Shown: positions 33,061 through 45,528 of the stretch, in pieces
Layout: every line of letters begins with the position of its first letter
Numbering within the stretch: the first letter of the stretch is position 1
NCBI GenBank assembly: GCA_021234155.1
Contig: JAJEKV010000006.1
Location: 10,627,317 to 10,691,316, forward strand
Direction: 5' to 3'
Length of the DNA stretch: 64,000 bases
DNA from: Isoetes taiwanensis
Lineage: Eukaryota > Streptophyta > Lycopodiopsida > Isoetales > Isoetaceae
The notes under the pieces: generated by a model
What the model saw: the letters and a program-made list of their open reading frames with translations, nothing else
The model's database searches: none
What the model was told of the DNA's origin: nothing
Translations under genes and position numbers: made by a program

Positions 33061-34030
33061 CTCAAAAGGTCCCGCCCATCTGTGTGCAAGCTTCTTACAA
33101 TTGCCAATTTTAAGCTTGACCTGCTTGACCTTAATCTTGAGCCATACAGAGTCGCCAACTTGAAATTTTCGTGGTGTCCGATGCCAGTCGACAAGGTTCT
33201 TCTAGCGAGCTCTAGCAGTTAACAAGTATGCTCGAACTTCTTCGACTAGTGCCTGCATATCTGTAAGCAATTGTTGAGACACTTCCACCTTGGAAACTGG
33301 ATTATACCATGTGTCTGGAGTGAGGCATTGATAAGCATAATTGATCATGAAAGGAGACATCCTTGCGAACTCTTGTCTAGTGCTGTTATAGGCAAACTCC
33401 ACCAAATGAATGTAATCTGTCCATTGTGATTGCTTGTTCCATATATAATTGCATAGCATATCTTCGATTATGCGATTGATATGCTCTGTTTGGCCATCCG
33501 TCTGTGAATGATAAGCTGTGCTCATCTCAAGCTTAGTTTGAATCGTGCTGAAGAAATCCTTCCAGAATGCACTAACAAACTTAGGATCCCGGACTGATAT
33601 AATGGTACGGGGCATCCCATGAAGGTGAAAGACCTCCTTGCTGAACAATAAGGCAGTATCCAATGCAGCGTCTGTGGTATGACATGGCAAAAAGTGTGCC
33701 ATTTTGGAAAGCTTGTCGACCACCACCATTAAGGCATCAAAGCCCCTTAAAGTGCGCAGAAGCCTCACGATAAAATCCATGGTAATAACTCCCATTTTGC
33801 ATTAGACACATCTAGGGGTTGCAATTTTCCCTAGACATGTAACTGCTCTGTCTTTGTTTGCTGACATATCTGACATTGCTTAATATATCTGGCAATGTGT
33901 TTCTTCATTCCTGGCCAAAAATAGCTAGAGCAAATCTTAAAATAGGTCTTCATAAATCCTGCATGCCCCGCTATAGGACTGTTATGTGTATCATGGAGAA
34001 TGTGCTTGCGAACTCCTGACGTCTCGGAAA
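33061..34030 (-). pseudogene. Integrase of the minus-strand chromovirus
   Basis: The frame 33202-33795 has the core: ITMDFIVRLLRTLRGFDALM, GMPRTIISVRDPKFVSAFW (the D-D pair, with S-V-R-D for S-D-R-D) and SQTDGQTEHINRI (Glu). The zinc-finger part (AGHAGFMKTYFKI ... CQICQQTK) is recognisable at about 33860-33990 in another frame. Stops between the pieces make it non-functional. Confidence 0.87.
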
Positions 34031-35042
34031 CACATAACTTATCTTTGTAATAAAGGAGATTACCCTCCTTTTTATAATGGCGAAATGCGTCCCTCTCCTT
34101 ATCTGTTCTGGCTTCCTTGGATAGACTGTGCCATATTTCCTGAAATTCGGAATCTGCTGGAAGAGCCTGTTGTATCTGCTAACCAAACTCACTGGAGAGT
34201 GTGGATGTGGCATTACAGTGCGTTTGCGTGACCAATGGATGTCTGAAAAGCGCGTCAGCTACCACATTATGCTTGCTCGACTTATACACTACCTCAAAAT
34301 CATACTCTTCCAGGAACTTCATCCATCGTCACTGTCTCAAATTGATGTGGGGTTGCGTGAAAATATATTGGAGGCTTTGGTGATCCGTATCCAACTGGAA
34401 CCATCTCCCAAGTAAATAATGCCTACAAATATGCAAGGTACGCACAACAACAAGCAATTCTTAGTCATGCGTGGGGTATCGCTGCTCCGCATCATTCATC
34501 TTTCGAGAATCATAGGCAATTACCCTACCTTCCTGCATTAATACTCTACCGGTAGCTATTTTACTAGTATCCATGGCAACCCACTTATCCTTCTCAGGGC
34601 CTGGCAAGGTGAGAACCGGGGCCGTTGTCAATGCGTCCTTCAATGCCTGGAATCCGGCTTGAACCTTGTCCTTCCAATGTGCCATCCAATCCCTAACCTT
34701 TTCATGTTTGGTTAGGTCCATAAGGGGTGCGGCCAGCTTAGCAAAATCCTTCACAAACTTGCGGTAATATTCGGCCAACCCTAGAAAACTGCGGACTTCG
34801 GACACATTTGTTGGAATTGGCCAATCCTTTACTGCTTCAATCTTGGCTGGATCTGTAGCTATCCCTTCCGCAGAAACAATATGTCCTAGGTAGTCAACCT
34901 TGGTGGTTGCAAATCGACACTTGGAGAACTTGGCGTACAATTGGTGGCATCTCAGTTTCTGTAAGGCCAGCCGAAGGTGGCGCTCATGGTCCTCTACTAT
35001 ATACAAGGATATCATCAAAGAATATGATGACAAAATCATCAA
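34030..35042 (-). pseudogene. RT thumb/connection and RNase H (minus-strand element)
   Basis: The frame 34461-35042 reads [40 protein letters not shown], then RNase H text ([31 protein letters not shown]) and a stop. The remainder of RNase H (FQLDTDHQSLQYIF, FLEEYDFEVVYK) lies downstream to 34030 in other frames. The first Asp context is changed from TDAS to MDTS. Confidence 0.85.
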
Positions 35043-36100
35043 GATACTCGCAGAAGACGTCGTTCATCAACCTCATAATGGTAGGTGGAGCATTAGTTAG
35101 CCCAAATGGCATTACGGTAAACTTATAATGCCCATAACGTGTCCGGAATGCAGACTTATGGATGTCATCTTCCTTAATGCGTATCTGGTGATATCCCGAA
35201 CGAAGATCAATCTTCATAAAATACTTAGCCCCCTGTAACTGATCCATTAGATCGTCGGCGCGCAGTAAGGCATACTGATTCTTAATGGTGTGCTTATTGT
35301 GTTGGCAATAATCAATGCACATTCTCAAAGTGCCATCCTTCTTCTTTCCAAAGAGAATTGGGGCGCCAAAAAGTGACACATTTGGTCGAATGAAGCCCAA
35401 TTTAAGAAGCTCTTGCAACTGTTTCTTGAGCTCTCTTAGTTCAGGGGTAGTCATCCTGTATGGAGTCTTACTGGTAGGCTTGGTGCTCGGTTCTAAGGTA
35501 ATTTCACATTCCACATCTCTAAAAGGTGGCAATCGATGAATCTCATCTGGAAAGTGGTCATGATGTTCTCGAAGAACAGCTGCTATTGCTAGAGGCAAGC
35601 TATCAATAACTTCATCTTGCTTGGACTTGGCGTCTATTGAAGCAAGTCGAATCATGCAAGCAACTTGAGACTTTTTGATAGCCCTATCCAACTGACGTAA
35701 AGAGATACACTGCATAATGGGGGTGACTGGTTTACCTGCTATAGTTACCCGAGCTCCATTAGCGACAGTGAAGGTAACTTCTTGCTTCTCACAATCAATG
35801 TTTGCCTTTGCAGCAGCCAAAAATTCCATCCCACAATAAGGTCATAACGACCAATGTCCATGATCTCGGCCCCCAGAGCAACGGGTGCTCCTGGCAACTG
35901 AATGTGCAAGTTAATGCGTCGACCCTATGTGTGGCATACGGCCCCACTAGCCAACATGACTGGACGTGGCTTTGACTTCAAGGGAGTGAGATGCAAAGCT
36001 TCAACCATTCTAGGGGAGGCAAAATTGTGCGTGCTTACGGTCTACTTGGCCAACCGTAGAAATGACAGAATGTTGACTATCGGCTTGATCCGTCTCAATG
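34984..36100 (-). pseudogene. Protease remnant and reverse transcriptase (minus-strand element)
   Basis: The frame 34984-35829 has the RT blocks [46 protein letters not shown] and FFDDILVYS. Upstream, 35830-36080 translates to protease-like text ([40 protein letters not shown]) but the DTG motif is not seen and a stop is present. It is closely parallel to 11930-13020 of the plus-strand element. Confidence 0.87.
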
Positions 36101-36129
36101 GCGAGTCTGGTGCCTCGTCATCAGCAACA

Positions 36130-37338
36130 CTGTTTGGATCATTTGGTTCCCCCGCACCTGCAATCCACTTCGACAAGGGCAGCCTGCACAGCATGTGTGA
36201 TGTAGGGGCAGTCCTTCATGCGGCGTTCCAGTCGGAAGCACCGGTAACAAGCCTTGTCCCAGCGTAACTGGTCACGAGCCTCCTTCGGAATGGCTTGAGA
36301 ATGTCTTAGAAAGCTCCCGTAGCATTGGAGGACTTATCCGGTACCGTAAAGAAGACTTTCTTCTCTGGCTTCTAATATCCAGTCGAGGCGGGAGGGCCCG
36401 GGCTAGATGAGCGTCTTCTGTATGGTGCATAACCCCTGTTCTGACCAAAAGTAGAGGGGCGCGGTGGCTGGTGCTTAGGGGTGTCCTCCTCCAAGCTAAG
36501 CCTTAGCCTCTGCTTCTGTTAAGGTTTTGGGATCGATTGCTCAAACCATCTTCCTGAGAGTAGGGGATAACCCTTCAATGTATCCCTCGACTGCCCAGCG
36601 CTCATTAATCCCTGGGACATACAATCGTAACCTCATGAACTCATCCGTGTATGCTTGGATGGTCATGTTCTTCTGCTCCAGGCGATAAAAGGTCTGAATC
36701 TGCTGGCAGCGATGAGCTCTGGGGACATAATAAGACTTAAAGGCTTTGGAAAAAACCTTGTATCTGCACCTACCCCATGTCAAGCCATGAGAGCGGGCGT
36801 ATCTTTTCCACCAAATATGGGCAGATCTTGTAAGATTTGTGGTGGCAACCTTGCCAATATCCTTTTCTATCATCCCGTAAGATTTTCCGAACTCTTGCAT
36901 CTCATCTAGCCAAGATTCGACATCTACTCCCGACCTGGTTTTGCCCGAGAACTGCACCAGTTTGCAGTTCTTCCAGATGCTAGTGATGGCAGAGTCCACG
37001 TTTTCTGGTAATCCTTTTTCCTGGACTTGGCATGGTCACCTTCTGACTCAGAAGACTCTGATGACTGAAAGGATTCAGAAGTGGCATCAGACGATGAGCT
37101 GCTCCGTATACGCTTTGAGCAGATGGCTGTAACTGGAGCAGGTACTGGTGCACGTGGCGGTGGCTGTTGATTTGGTAAAACAGGAACCTCAGGTCCATAT
37201 TCCTACGGTGCCAGTGGTGGGTTGTGATGCAATACATATGCTTGGAGCTCAGTGAGCTGGTGCTTCATAAGAATGAGCTCCTGCTCTGGTGTAAGATGAC
37301 CAGGTTGCACTTGTCGCCCATGGAGGGGGACGTGCATT
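36130..37338 (-). pseudogene. gag of the minus-strand chromovirus
   Basis: The frame 36541-36999 is the capsid (VQFSGKTRSGVDVESWLDEM, HIWWKRYARSHG, YTDEFMRLRLYVPGINERWA, VEGYIEGLSPTLRKMV). Upstream the N-terminal text starts near an ATG at 37336 (MHVPLHGRQVQPG) with a Pro- and Ser-rich segment. Downstream the zinc knuckle (CYRCFRLERRMKDC, about 36200-36250) has lost its His. Stops and shifts are present. Confidence 0.83.
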
Positions 37339-38689
37339 GTCTAAAATATAAATGAAATCGAGATAAGCACAACATGCCACATGATTACTAAAAGACCATT
37401 GATGCAAAATTGCTTGATATTAAGGTAGATGTAAGGTCACATTTGGTATAATGTCCACACAAACAACAAAATAAAAGGTTACTTAGACAAGATAGTTATA
37501 CAGGAGCTTGGTCTATGGTGTTGTAATTGGGTGGAGTACCGAATGAAGGATACGCTCCCTAATTACACAACGCACCAAATTATATTTGAGCCCAGCCTGG
37601 ATAATGAGATCCTGATACTTGAAAGTGGGGTTTATAATTAAGAGGTTGAACAGGTTGTTCATCGCCTGATAAAGCTCCCATAAATGATCATCCGCATCCA
37701 GGAATGCTCGCTCATTGGAGTAGTCTCAATAGGACCAACTTCGTTGCATGGTGCTTCGCAAGTTTCAGGCAGCTTGGTCACGGAGGAGCGTGAATATTTC
37801 CCACCCTTTAGTGGTGTAATACGACATCTCTATCCCTGCAACAGACCCCTTAATAGATGTACAATCAACAAGTCATTCCTTATAGTTAGAATTCATCAAA
37901 AGGAAGACAAGTAATACAGGAAAACAAAAAATGTATTAAAGATGGCATAGAAATGCCTATACAAGAGTACATGTATTGTAATGGCCGAAGGCCATACTCT
38001 ATAATCTCAAAGAATTACATTCAGGAACTAGGTCCTGCATCCCGATCCATTGGCGTCATGGAATAAATTACTACTCCTATATTTTAGTGTAGCCAAAATA
38101 GGTTTAGCTAAACTATCTTTAACACTTTAAAATAGGTTTCTAAAACTTGGCTAAACTAAATGTTTTTTCTCCATCACAGTTTTTTGTTTTTGGCTAAACT
38201 TTCACAAAATGGAAAGGCAAATATTAGCCATCATGATATAGTAATTTAAAAAAAATCCAAGCATTTTGGCAAAGACATTGAATTTATTGTAAATACATAA
38301 ATCAAGACACAAACATACATGAACATGTTAAAAAAAAAGGGGAGACTACTTTGTTCCTTTTCCTCTAATGCTTCAACTTTGTACTTGGAACAAGAAAGAA
38401 AGTAGAAAAAAAAAGAAAAATATAAACCCTAATATTGGTGTTGAATTTCAGGCTAATCTATCCATTTTTCCAAGACCATTCTATCTTAGGTTTAGCTAAT
38501 CGATGTCCTGATGGATATGTCTGGAGGTAAAGGTTTGGCTATTCAAGCTAAAAACTCACTTGGGCGGGAAAATTTCTTTTTTTTTGGGGCATTTTTTCCA
38601 TTTACTTTAGTCGTTTTTCTTGGCAAAATTGCTACAAAATAGCCATTTGCCTAACCTTAGCCGTTATTTTATTCCATGATTGGCATAGG
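37339..38689 (-). other. Spacer between ORF1 and gag (minus-strand element)
   Basis: About 1.35 kb without a supported gene. 38060-38675 is bounded by GGAATAAA/TTTTATTCC and may be a small MITE, but the inverted ends are only about 8 bp and the target duplication is unclear. Confidence 0.4.
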
Positions 38690-39732
38690 AGGTGATGCTG
38701 GTAGACGATGGCATAGTAGAGTGACCCCGGGGTCGACGGTGCCGGCGGCAAAAGAAGCAATCTCTGGTGGGTAAGCAGTGGCCAAAGGGACGGCCACAAG
38801 GAGCTTCATGCTCCTCCATGGTGCTATATCTTAGTCCAAGACAGTCAGAGCGAAGTCCCGACGCACGAGCATGTAGGTGAAGGTGCGATAGGGGAGCTTC
38901 TTATGGCCTGCCAAGGTGGATAATGCACGCAGGTTCCACCACGATGCTTCGGCCTCTAGGGCTAGGTCTTGGGCCACAAAAAGGACTTGTCCCTGTCAGA
39001 AAGCTGATAGGAAGAAGCGCGTAAGGTGATTCCCCAACGCATTAACCTCTGGTGTGACAGAGGTAGCTACTTCCTTGTCGAGGTCCATGGTGACCTCTGC
39101 TTTTCTTCCCTCAGGTGACCCGGGTTATTATAGAGATCCTCCCCTTCTTCATCTGACCTCGAAGGAATATCCACCATATTAATGTTCGGGACGTGAGGTC
39201 CCATGGCAGTAAAAGCTTCCTGAGCGGGCTGAGATGGTAGGTCTTCGAGCCTAATGAGTGTGTCAGCCGGCTCGATGGTTTCTTGATGAAACTGGAGTAG
39301 CTGCTGCACTTCAGTAGGGAGCTCAACCGGCGTAAAGTCGATGAAATCGTCGATGCAGTACTCGGCGAGCTCATAAAGCACTTGCACTTTCTTCCTTGTC
39401 CTAAGGCCAGCCACTACGTGGTAGGTCCACATGATATCCTCCAATAGGAGGTATTCCTGCCCCTGGTGATAGATGACCGGGAGGGCGTCCAAACCAGTCA
39501 ATCGTGCTCCCCGGTCTCGGTGTGGGGGCATCTGCTTCGCTATTTGCCTCCACCAGAAGAAGTCATCCTCTTGGATGTACTCATCATCCTCGTCATCAGA
39601 AGATTCGGGTGCCTTGCCCTTCTCGACTGGCAAAGTATCATCCTCCACATACTGATCCATAAGTATGGCCAGCACAAATGTTACCGGTTTTTCAAAAGCT
39701 ATGGAAAAACGTTGCAGAGTGATTGGAAGCAT
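38690..39732 (-). pseudogene. Unknown chromovirus accessory protein (ORF1), diverged copy
   Basis: The open part 39067-39732 gives 221 residues. It has an acidic segment (ESSDDEDDEYIQEDDFFWW) and GLDALPVIYHQGQEYLL followed by LRTRKKVQVLYELAEYCIDD. The C-terminal part continues to about 38690 with two in-frame stops (QGQVLFVAQDLALEAEASWW, YMLVRRDFALTVLD, VAVPLATAYPPEIAS). It aligns along most of its length with the frame at 8830-10284 and has the same position upstream of gag. The 5' end, PBS and 5' LTR expected further right are missing, so the element is truncated near 39735. Confidence 0.72.
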
Positions 39733-40693
39733 TGATCAGCATATGCTTCTAATCATCTATGATGAAGAGCACCTATAGATCTATTACACATAGGGTCGTC
39801 TTCAGTTGTATTGCATATGTGCATCAGGTTAACCAACATGTGCTCACATTTGCAGTGCCTGTTTCAATATTCAGCATTTTCTAAAAGAATTTAAAGTATG
39901 GCTCTAGATGTATTAAAAAAGAGGAAAGAGTATCTTGCCTTCACATGGTATGAAGTAACTACTAGAAATGCTTTTTAGGTAGCCTACATTTGTTTCTTCG
40001 TATATTATGCATGTTTCATGATTATAAATGGAGCATCTCTCAGGATTATAATTGGAGCTTGCTGCAAAAGGAAAACACCATTTTAGGTTGTGCATCATCA
40101 GAATCTTAATAGTCTAATCTTAATAGTCTAATCTTAGTCAGTAACTTAGAGTCCAAAGATCACCTATGCCTTTTGTATGTAAGGATAGAGGCCCAACCAA
40201 TTGGGATGTAATCAACCGTATTTTTTTTTTTTTGGTAAGCACTAATTTAATACAAGAAAAGATCATCACATTTGCTTAATTTTATTGCATTTTGTAAGGA
40301 AGGCTGAAAAAAACAGGGCAATGGACAATACAACTTCAATACAATATGTATTCTTCTTATAACATATTCATGCTATGAAGGTCAAGCACAATCAACAATA
40401 CTTGAAGTCAACTGCAATTTGTAAAATAGGAAGTTACACCAACCAATCATTTTTGTACCCCAAACCATGCATGTAAACACAACACAAAAACAATGCCATT
40501 ATGCTCTTTGTTTGCGGCCTTGGAGATGGCATGAATCTAAGGTTGTATATGCAAAGAAGAGTTTAGGAAATTGCAATACAAAATTCAAGCAATTTCATAT
40601 TGCCATAATTGTCACATCATAAAATTGTAAATGAATGACAGAGAATTCCGATCTAGAATCAACATTAAGAGTCGGCGTGAATCAAATACCATA
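39733..40693. other. Non-coding junction region
   Basis: About 960 AT-rich bases between the truncated chromovirus and the DNA transposon. I see no LTR, PBS or gene. A short repeat (TCTAATCTTAATAG) occurs near 40115. Confidence 0.5.
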
Positions 40694-40720
40694 GGGTGAA
40701 AGTATGCTGGTGGGTATCAA

Positions 40721-40744
40721 AAGCATGCGTCCGGACGCATGCTT
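40721..40744. repeat. 24-bp perfect palindrome near the left transposon end
   Basis: AAGCATGCGTCC is followed directly by its reverse complement GGACGCATGCTT, 27 bp inside the left TIR. A second hairpin (AGCAGGG with CCCTGCT) lies just downstream. Confidence 0.95.
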
Positions 40745-40951
40745 ATAGCAGGGTTTTAGCCCGCTTAAAGCACCCCTGCTTTTGCTTAATCTGGGTGCTG
40801 ATGGGTGTAACTGCCCGTCATTGTTTTTTACGCCCTTCATGTACTCACACGTCCACCTCACGAACGAACCGTTAGGAAAATGATTGTGGGATTTTGGCTG
40901 GATTTTCGCGTGAGTGGTGTGGTAGTACGTTGCAAATTGGATTACTTCGTC

Positions 40952-42090
40952 ATGGCCCGTGAAAATTCTCCCTCCAATTCACTTATCCTCCCTCTCTCAG
41001 GAATTTCATGGCGATTTTCGGCCTGATGAATCCCAATACAGTGTTCCAGATTTGTTGGATGTCAATGCAACACAGGAAATATCACGTGAAGATCCAGTTT
41101 CCTCTGCAATTTATAAGAAATTGGATGCGCGAGAAAGAGAGAATACTGATTACGGAATAAGATGAAAAAGCAAAGCGGTTGAACGGGAGGATCCGGAGCA
41201 TGAGACGCAGTGCAAGAAATAGCCAAGCAGGTAGTTGATTACTTCAATAAGCTCACCAAAAAGCATTCACCCAAACTCAAGGCCGATGTGATGAAGAGGG
41301 TGGTTCATCACCATGAAATGGAAATCTCAGAACCTGGAATTTTGCCAAATCCAAAGGAGTGCAAGGCAGCGGGGGTGCCGCTCAACAACTTGAAAATGCA
41401 CAATGGCGACCACAAAGAGGCAAAGGAACCATGATATTTGGAGAGCCAGAACCTCTACACTTGTGATGGCTTCTTCCACAAAATCGAGATGCAATTCCAC
41501 TATGGCAGGGCTGTTAGGTACATCTAATTCTTGCTTTCATGCCTGTGCTTCTTCATGCTTTCAAGTGCTTGTATCTGCTGAGTAATGCTGGCTGGGATAT
41601 GTTCATTGATTAATGTGCAATATTTCTTATGATAGGTTGCATGAGGTCAACTATTGCAACTGCTGCATTAAGGAAATCAGAAGCCTTCCTTGGAAATGGT
41701 CCGTGGTCTTGTTTTCAAAGGAGGTTGAGGTGCGATTCTCTCACCCCTGCTTGCAAGCAAAGCATAACAGAATTCTGGAAACAAAATAGCAGAGTCTCTC
41801 CTTGCAAGAAAGATGTTGTGAACACTGTTGGAGAGTCAGGCTTCCGAATTTCTTATCCCTTGCACCTTATAAAGGTCACACAGGTACAAGTTTCCATACA
41901 TTCTTTTTTTTTTGCTATTATTGCATAAATATTCCTAACCAAAGGCCACCATTCAGCTGCAGCTATATCAACAATACAAAAAGGCACATCCTGAATACCC
42001 TGTTTGCTTAAAGGCTTTCGAGAAGTTGAAGCCTATTTATGTAAAGAAAGTATCAGAAAGGGAAACCTGTTGTTGCATATCAATCTTGTT
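40952..42090 (+). pseudogene. Transposase gene, 5' exons
   Basis: Coding text in broken frames starts near 40952. It includes FHGDFRPDESQYSVPDLLDV, HSPKLKADVMKRVVHHHEME, ITEFWKQNSRVSPCKKDVVN (about 41780-41825) and YPVCLKAFEKLKPIYVKKVS with CCC (about 41990-42080). The FW..N(S/T)..S..K.DV and F.KLKP.(F/Y)VK patterns fit the N-terminal part of the same transposase whose core is at 53640-54360. Splice sites are likely (CTCTCAG before the text at 41000) but the gene has stops. Confidence 0.55.
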
Positions 42091-45000
42091 AATTTGGGAT
42101 TTTCAGGTTTGGCCAAAAACTTTTTTGGAATTTCTTTTAACATGATTTTCTAAGATTTTAGACATTTTGGACTGCCGATAAATATTTTCGGCCTTCCAAA
42201 AATCGGGATTTTTTTCTTTTAAGATTTCGCACTTTTCCATTTCGTGGCATTCCTTAGGCTATCCGATCCCAGAGTGGTAACATCCTGTGTATTTCCAGGT
42301 GGTGGTTTTAGGCATGCATGTCGGCCATCAGTTTGCAGGTTAGAGTTTCGCTGTTCCAAAGCAAGCAACTCCATTAACGGAAGCTGCAATTGCTTGACGC
42401 CAAATTTTGTAGGATTTGAACCAGAGGTTGTTTACTTTTGAAGCTGGCAATGGAGGATTTTATCGGAATAGATTTCACCCTCTCTTGCAACTGCATCAAC
42501 AAAGAAGGCTCCAGGTTCACAATTATTGGCACACGCATGAACTGAGGTGTGTTTCTTAACTGCGTTTTGTCTACATCTAGCTTCTTTCCCTTGGTGTTTT
42601 CAGCATAAACCGTAGTATGCTTTTGAGAAATTTTGTAACGTTTCTGAAGTTGTTCTAGAGATGGGCATCCATTGGAGATGATTTAGAAAAGTTTCGAATT
42701 TGTTCTGGATGGAGTGAGCATAGGGTTTCGGCTGAGTTATTGCTAATTGCAAAGAAGCGGTTTATTTCCTTATGCCCATCAAATGTATTGTGCTTCTTTT
42801 GACTTAGAGATTGATCTTAGCATCGCCACAGGGAAGTTGTTGCCTTCCTGCCTTTACTGTTGGTCATCCGATTTTGTTGATCTACAGATTTTGTTCATCT
42901 ACGGCTATTTTCTTGCAAGAAAAATTGCATGCATTTGTATTGATATTTCTATCTCATAAGTAGCTATCTTATCTCCATCTGTAAACAGGTCAATGACTTC
43001 ATCATCTGTAAGATTACTTCATATCAGATTTGAGAATGAAGTTTGCTCCAGCATCATGGTTTGCTATCTGGTTCAACAAAAATAGTCCATTGTGAATGCA
43101 TCAATGGACATTGGAGCCCAACATTTTCCAATGCCTAAAATCTGGTATATATGTGCTCTGTAGGCATTTGATCACTTATTTCAACCAATATCTAATTGTT
43201 TTTTAGAATGATCAGGAACTTTTTGATTAAATGCTGACAATAAGCTGCAGAAGGTATGTTCTTACATTTGCATGCTTTCCTTTTTCCACATGCTTTTGTA
43301 CATTTTGTTGCAATCCATTTTTCTTCTTGCTCTTTTATGCTCTATGAATTGCTAACCAGGGCTTGCATGCTATTTCTTTGTAGGAATTGATGCTTACAAG
43401 AATTTCTAAATGCTAGGCTCAAAATCTTTGGGGAGCAGACATATCTGCCTGATGCATCCATGGCAGTGAAGTGATCGTGAAAATTTCCAAGATGAGTCGA
43501 ACATATGTAGAATTGAAGATTAGGTTCTATTGGAGGTGCTTAACCTGGTAAATGTAGAAAAACGTCCAGTTCTTTATGATGATTTGTAGCTAAGATTTTT
43601 TTTTGTTGCTAATAAGTGGTAGACTTATCAGGCTTATTAGCGTGAGTCACTGTGAATCATACATATTACATTGGGTTTTTCTGGCCTGGTGGCAAAGCTT
43701 TTTGGTTCGATTCATAGAGAAGACTACGATGGGTTTGTCCCATGGCATCATTAGATTTTCCAGAAGAATCATGTCTTAACATAATTCTGAGAAGGTGAGA
43801 TTTTGTTTTTTTGTTACTAAACTCCATAATTACCAACATTCGTTCCTTGCTTCTGTAGTTATCTTTACATACTATTGATCTTGGTCCTGCTTTCAGAGGC
43901 ATAACTTATATTTAATTCCCTATATTTTCTACATCCAAATTTTGATGCCTTCTGAAATGAATATGTAGCATAATAACAGGGGGTTTTCTTTGTGTTTTTG
44001 TACGCTTTTCACTAAGGTTTTCCTATGATTTTGTGATGTATTCAAATGGATGTACTAATGCGTACATCTAGAGTGCACCATTTCTTAGCCATTGATTTTA
44101 GCCTTTTTTTTTTCAATGGTCAACAACCAATGGCTCACAACAAAAGCCCTTTTTTTGTGTGTGTGGTGCATAATGGTCAACAACCAATGGCTCACAACAA
44201 AAGCCTTCTTTTTGTGTGTGTGGTGCATAATGGGCACATGAATGGCTTGAAAACCAATGGCTCACAACAAAAGCCCTTTTTTTGTGCGTGTGGTGCATAA
44301 TGGTCAACAACCAATGGCTCACAACGCCCTCTTTTTGTGTGTGTGGTACATGAAGGGCTTGAAGGGCGCATGTAGTGCAGTTTCCCCACCGGCAACACAT
44401 TTCTTATCATAACTTTTGATCCAGAGCTCTGTTTGAGATGATTTTTATTGCGTTGGAAAGCTCTCTCCGAGATCTTTTTGATAGTGTATGATATGAATAT
44501 GTTTGGTTAAGTTATCTATGCTAAAACAGCAATTTTTCGGCCGGGTTTAGTAGGCTTTCACATCATACCAGCTGATTAATACAGGATTGCGTTATTGGAT
44601 ATTGTTTTATGGCTCATTCCGAATGAAGCTTGCAAAAAATTACCATGCATTTTTAGATTTTGAGGCAGTTATTAAGTAAATTCCAAGGCTTCTAGATCCT
44701 TGTGCTAACAAGCAGAAAAGTTTCCCACTTTGGTTTCTCACCACAAGAATCCATGGAGGCCAAAGGCTGCTGTTAAATTCCAGTTGAAAAATGTTTGTGT
44801 ATGGGTGTTGCAAACTTTATGACTTCCGAATAAATGGGATCAATCTGCTCTATCTTTTTGATAACTTTTACTTATGTTCTATTTGTTTTATTGTGATAAA
44901 ATTCAAAAGCTACGGTGGGGGACGGGGCCAAAATGTTTTTTTGCAACACAAACCATTAACATCCAACATATAAAAATTAAATCCCCCAACACATGACAAC
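42091..45000 (+). other. Probable intronic region of the transposase gene
   Basis: About 2.9 kb of AT-rich sequence without a recognisable gene, except for the tandem repeat listed separately. The short frame at 42244-42441 has no family resemblance. Confidence 0.4.
44113..44352. repeat. Tandem repeat of about 57 bp
   Basis: Four diverged copies of a unit with CAACCAATGGCTCACAAC, AAAGCCC, a T-run and GTGTGTGTGGTGCATAATGG. The third copy has an insertion. Confidence 0.9.
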
Positions 45001-45528
45001 CAACACATAACAACCAACATATAACAACCATTGACATTAACAACCAACACATAACTACCATTGACATTAATTAACACAACCATTGGGTCCAACACATTTA
45101 AATTAAAATCCCCCTTAAACCCCCTTTGGTTTGGGTGCATATTCACACGGGGGTGACGTCGGGCAGCGAGAGCCCTCATAATTGTATTTTGCACATACGA
45201 AATCAACACCATATAGTATTCCACTTGAAATCTTATAGTATTTTGCGAATCTTGTTATACAGTATAGCAAATTTTGTACTTGCATACCCCACAAACGAGG
45301 AACTTTATGTACGGTGTAGATTAAGGAATAAGGGGTGAATATGCCTATCCAACAGCTCTCGTTGCCGGGAGTCACCCCCCGTGTGAATATGCACCCAAGC
45401 CAAAGGGGGTTTAAGGGGGATTTTAATTTAAATGTGTTGGACCCAATGGTTGTGTTAATTAATGTCAATGGTAGTTATGTGTTGGTTGTTAATGTCAATG
45501 GTTGTTATATGTTGGTTGTTATGTGTTG
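45001..45528. mobile_element. Foldback element with ~172-bp inverted arms
   Basis: 45001-45172 and 45355-45528 are nearly perfect reverse complements, including the internal words GACATTAATTAACACAACC and GTGCATATTCACACGG. Each arm holds diverged copies of ACAACCAACACATAAC. The 180-bp centre is unique. It is non-coding; long inverted frames on it are artefacts. Confidence 0.88.

Noticed and set aside
38060-38675. Possible MITE bounded by GGAATAAA and TTTTATTCC
   Set aside because: The inverted ends are very short and no direct target duplication flanks them, so it is only mentioned in the spacer entry.
39735-40693. Expected 5' LTR and PBS of the minus-strand chromovirus, and a possible H3 gene there
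   Set aside because: Searched for the complement of TGGTATCAGAGC, LTR ends and histone words; none seen. The element seems truncated, so nothing can be said about H3 in it.
44113-44410. His/Cys-rich reverse-strand frame (repeated HTQKEG)
   Set aside because: Produced by the ~57-bp tandem repeat, not by a zinc-finger gene.
44910-45468. Two overlapping Asn/Val-rich frames on opposite strands
   Set aside because: Both are translations of the foldback arms.
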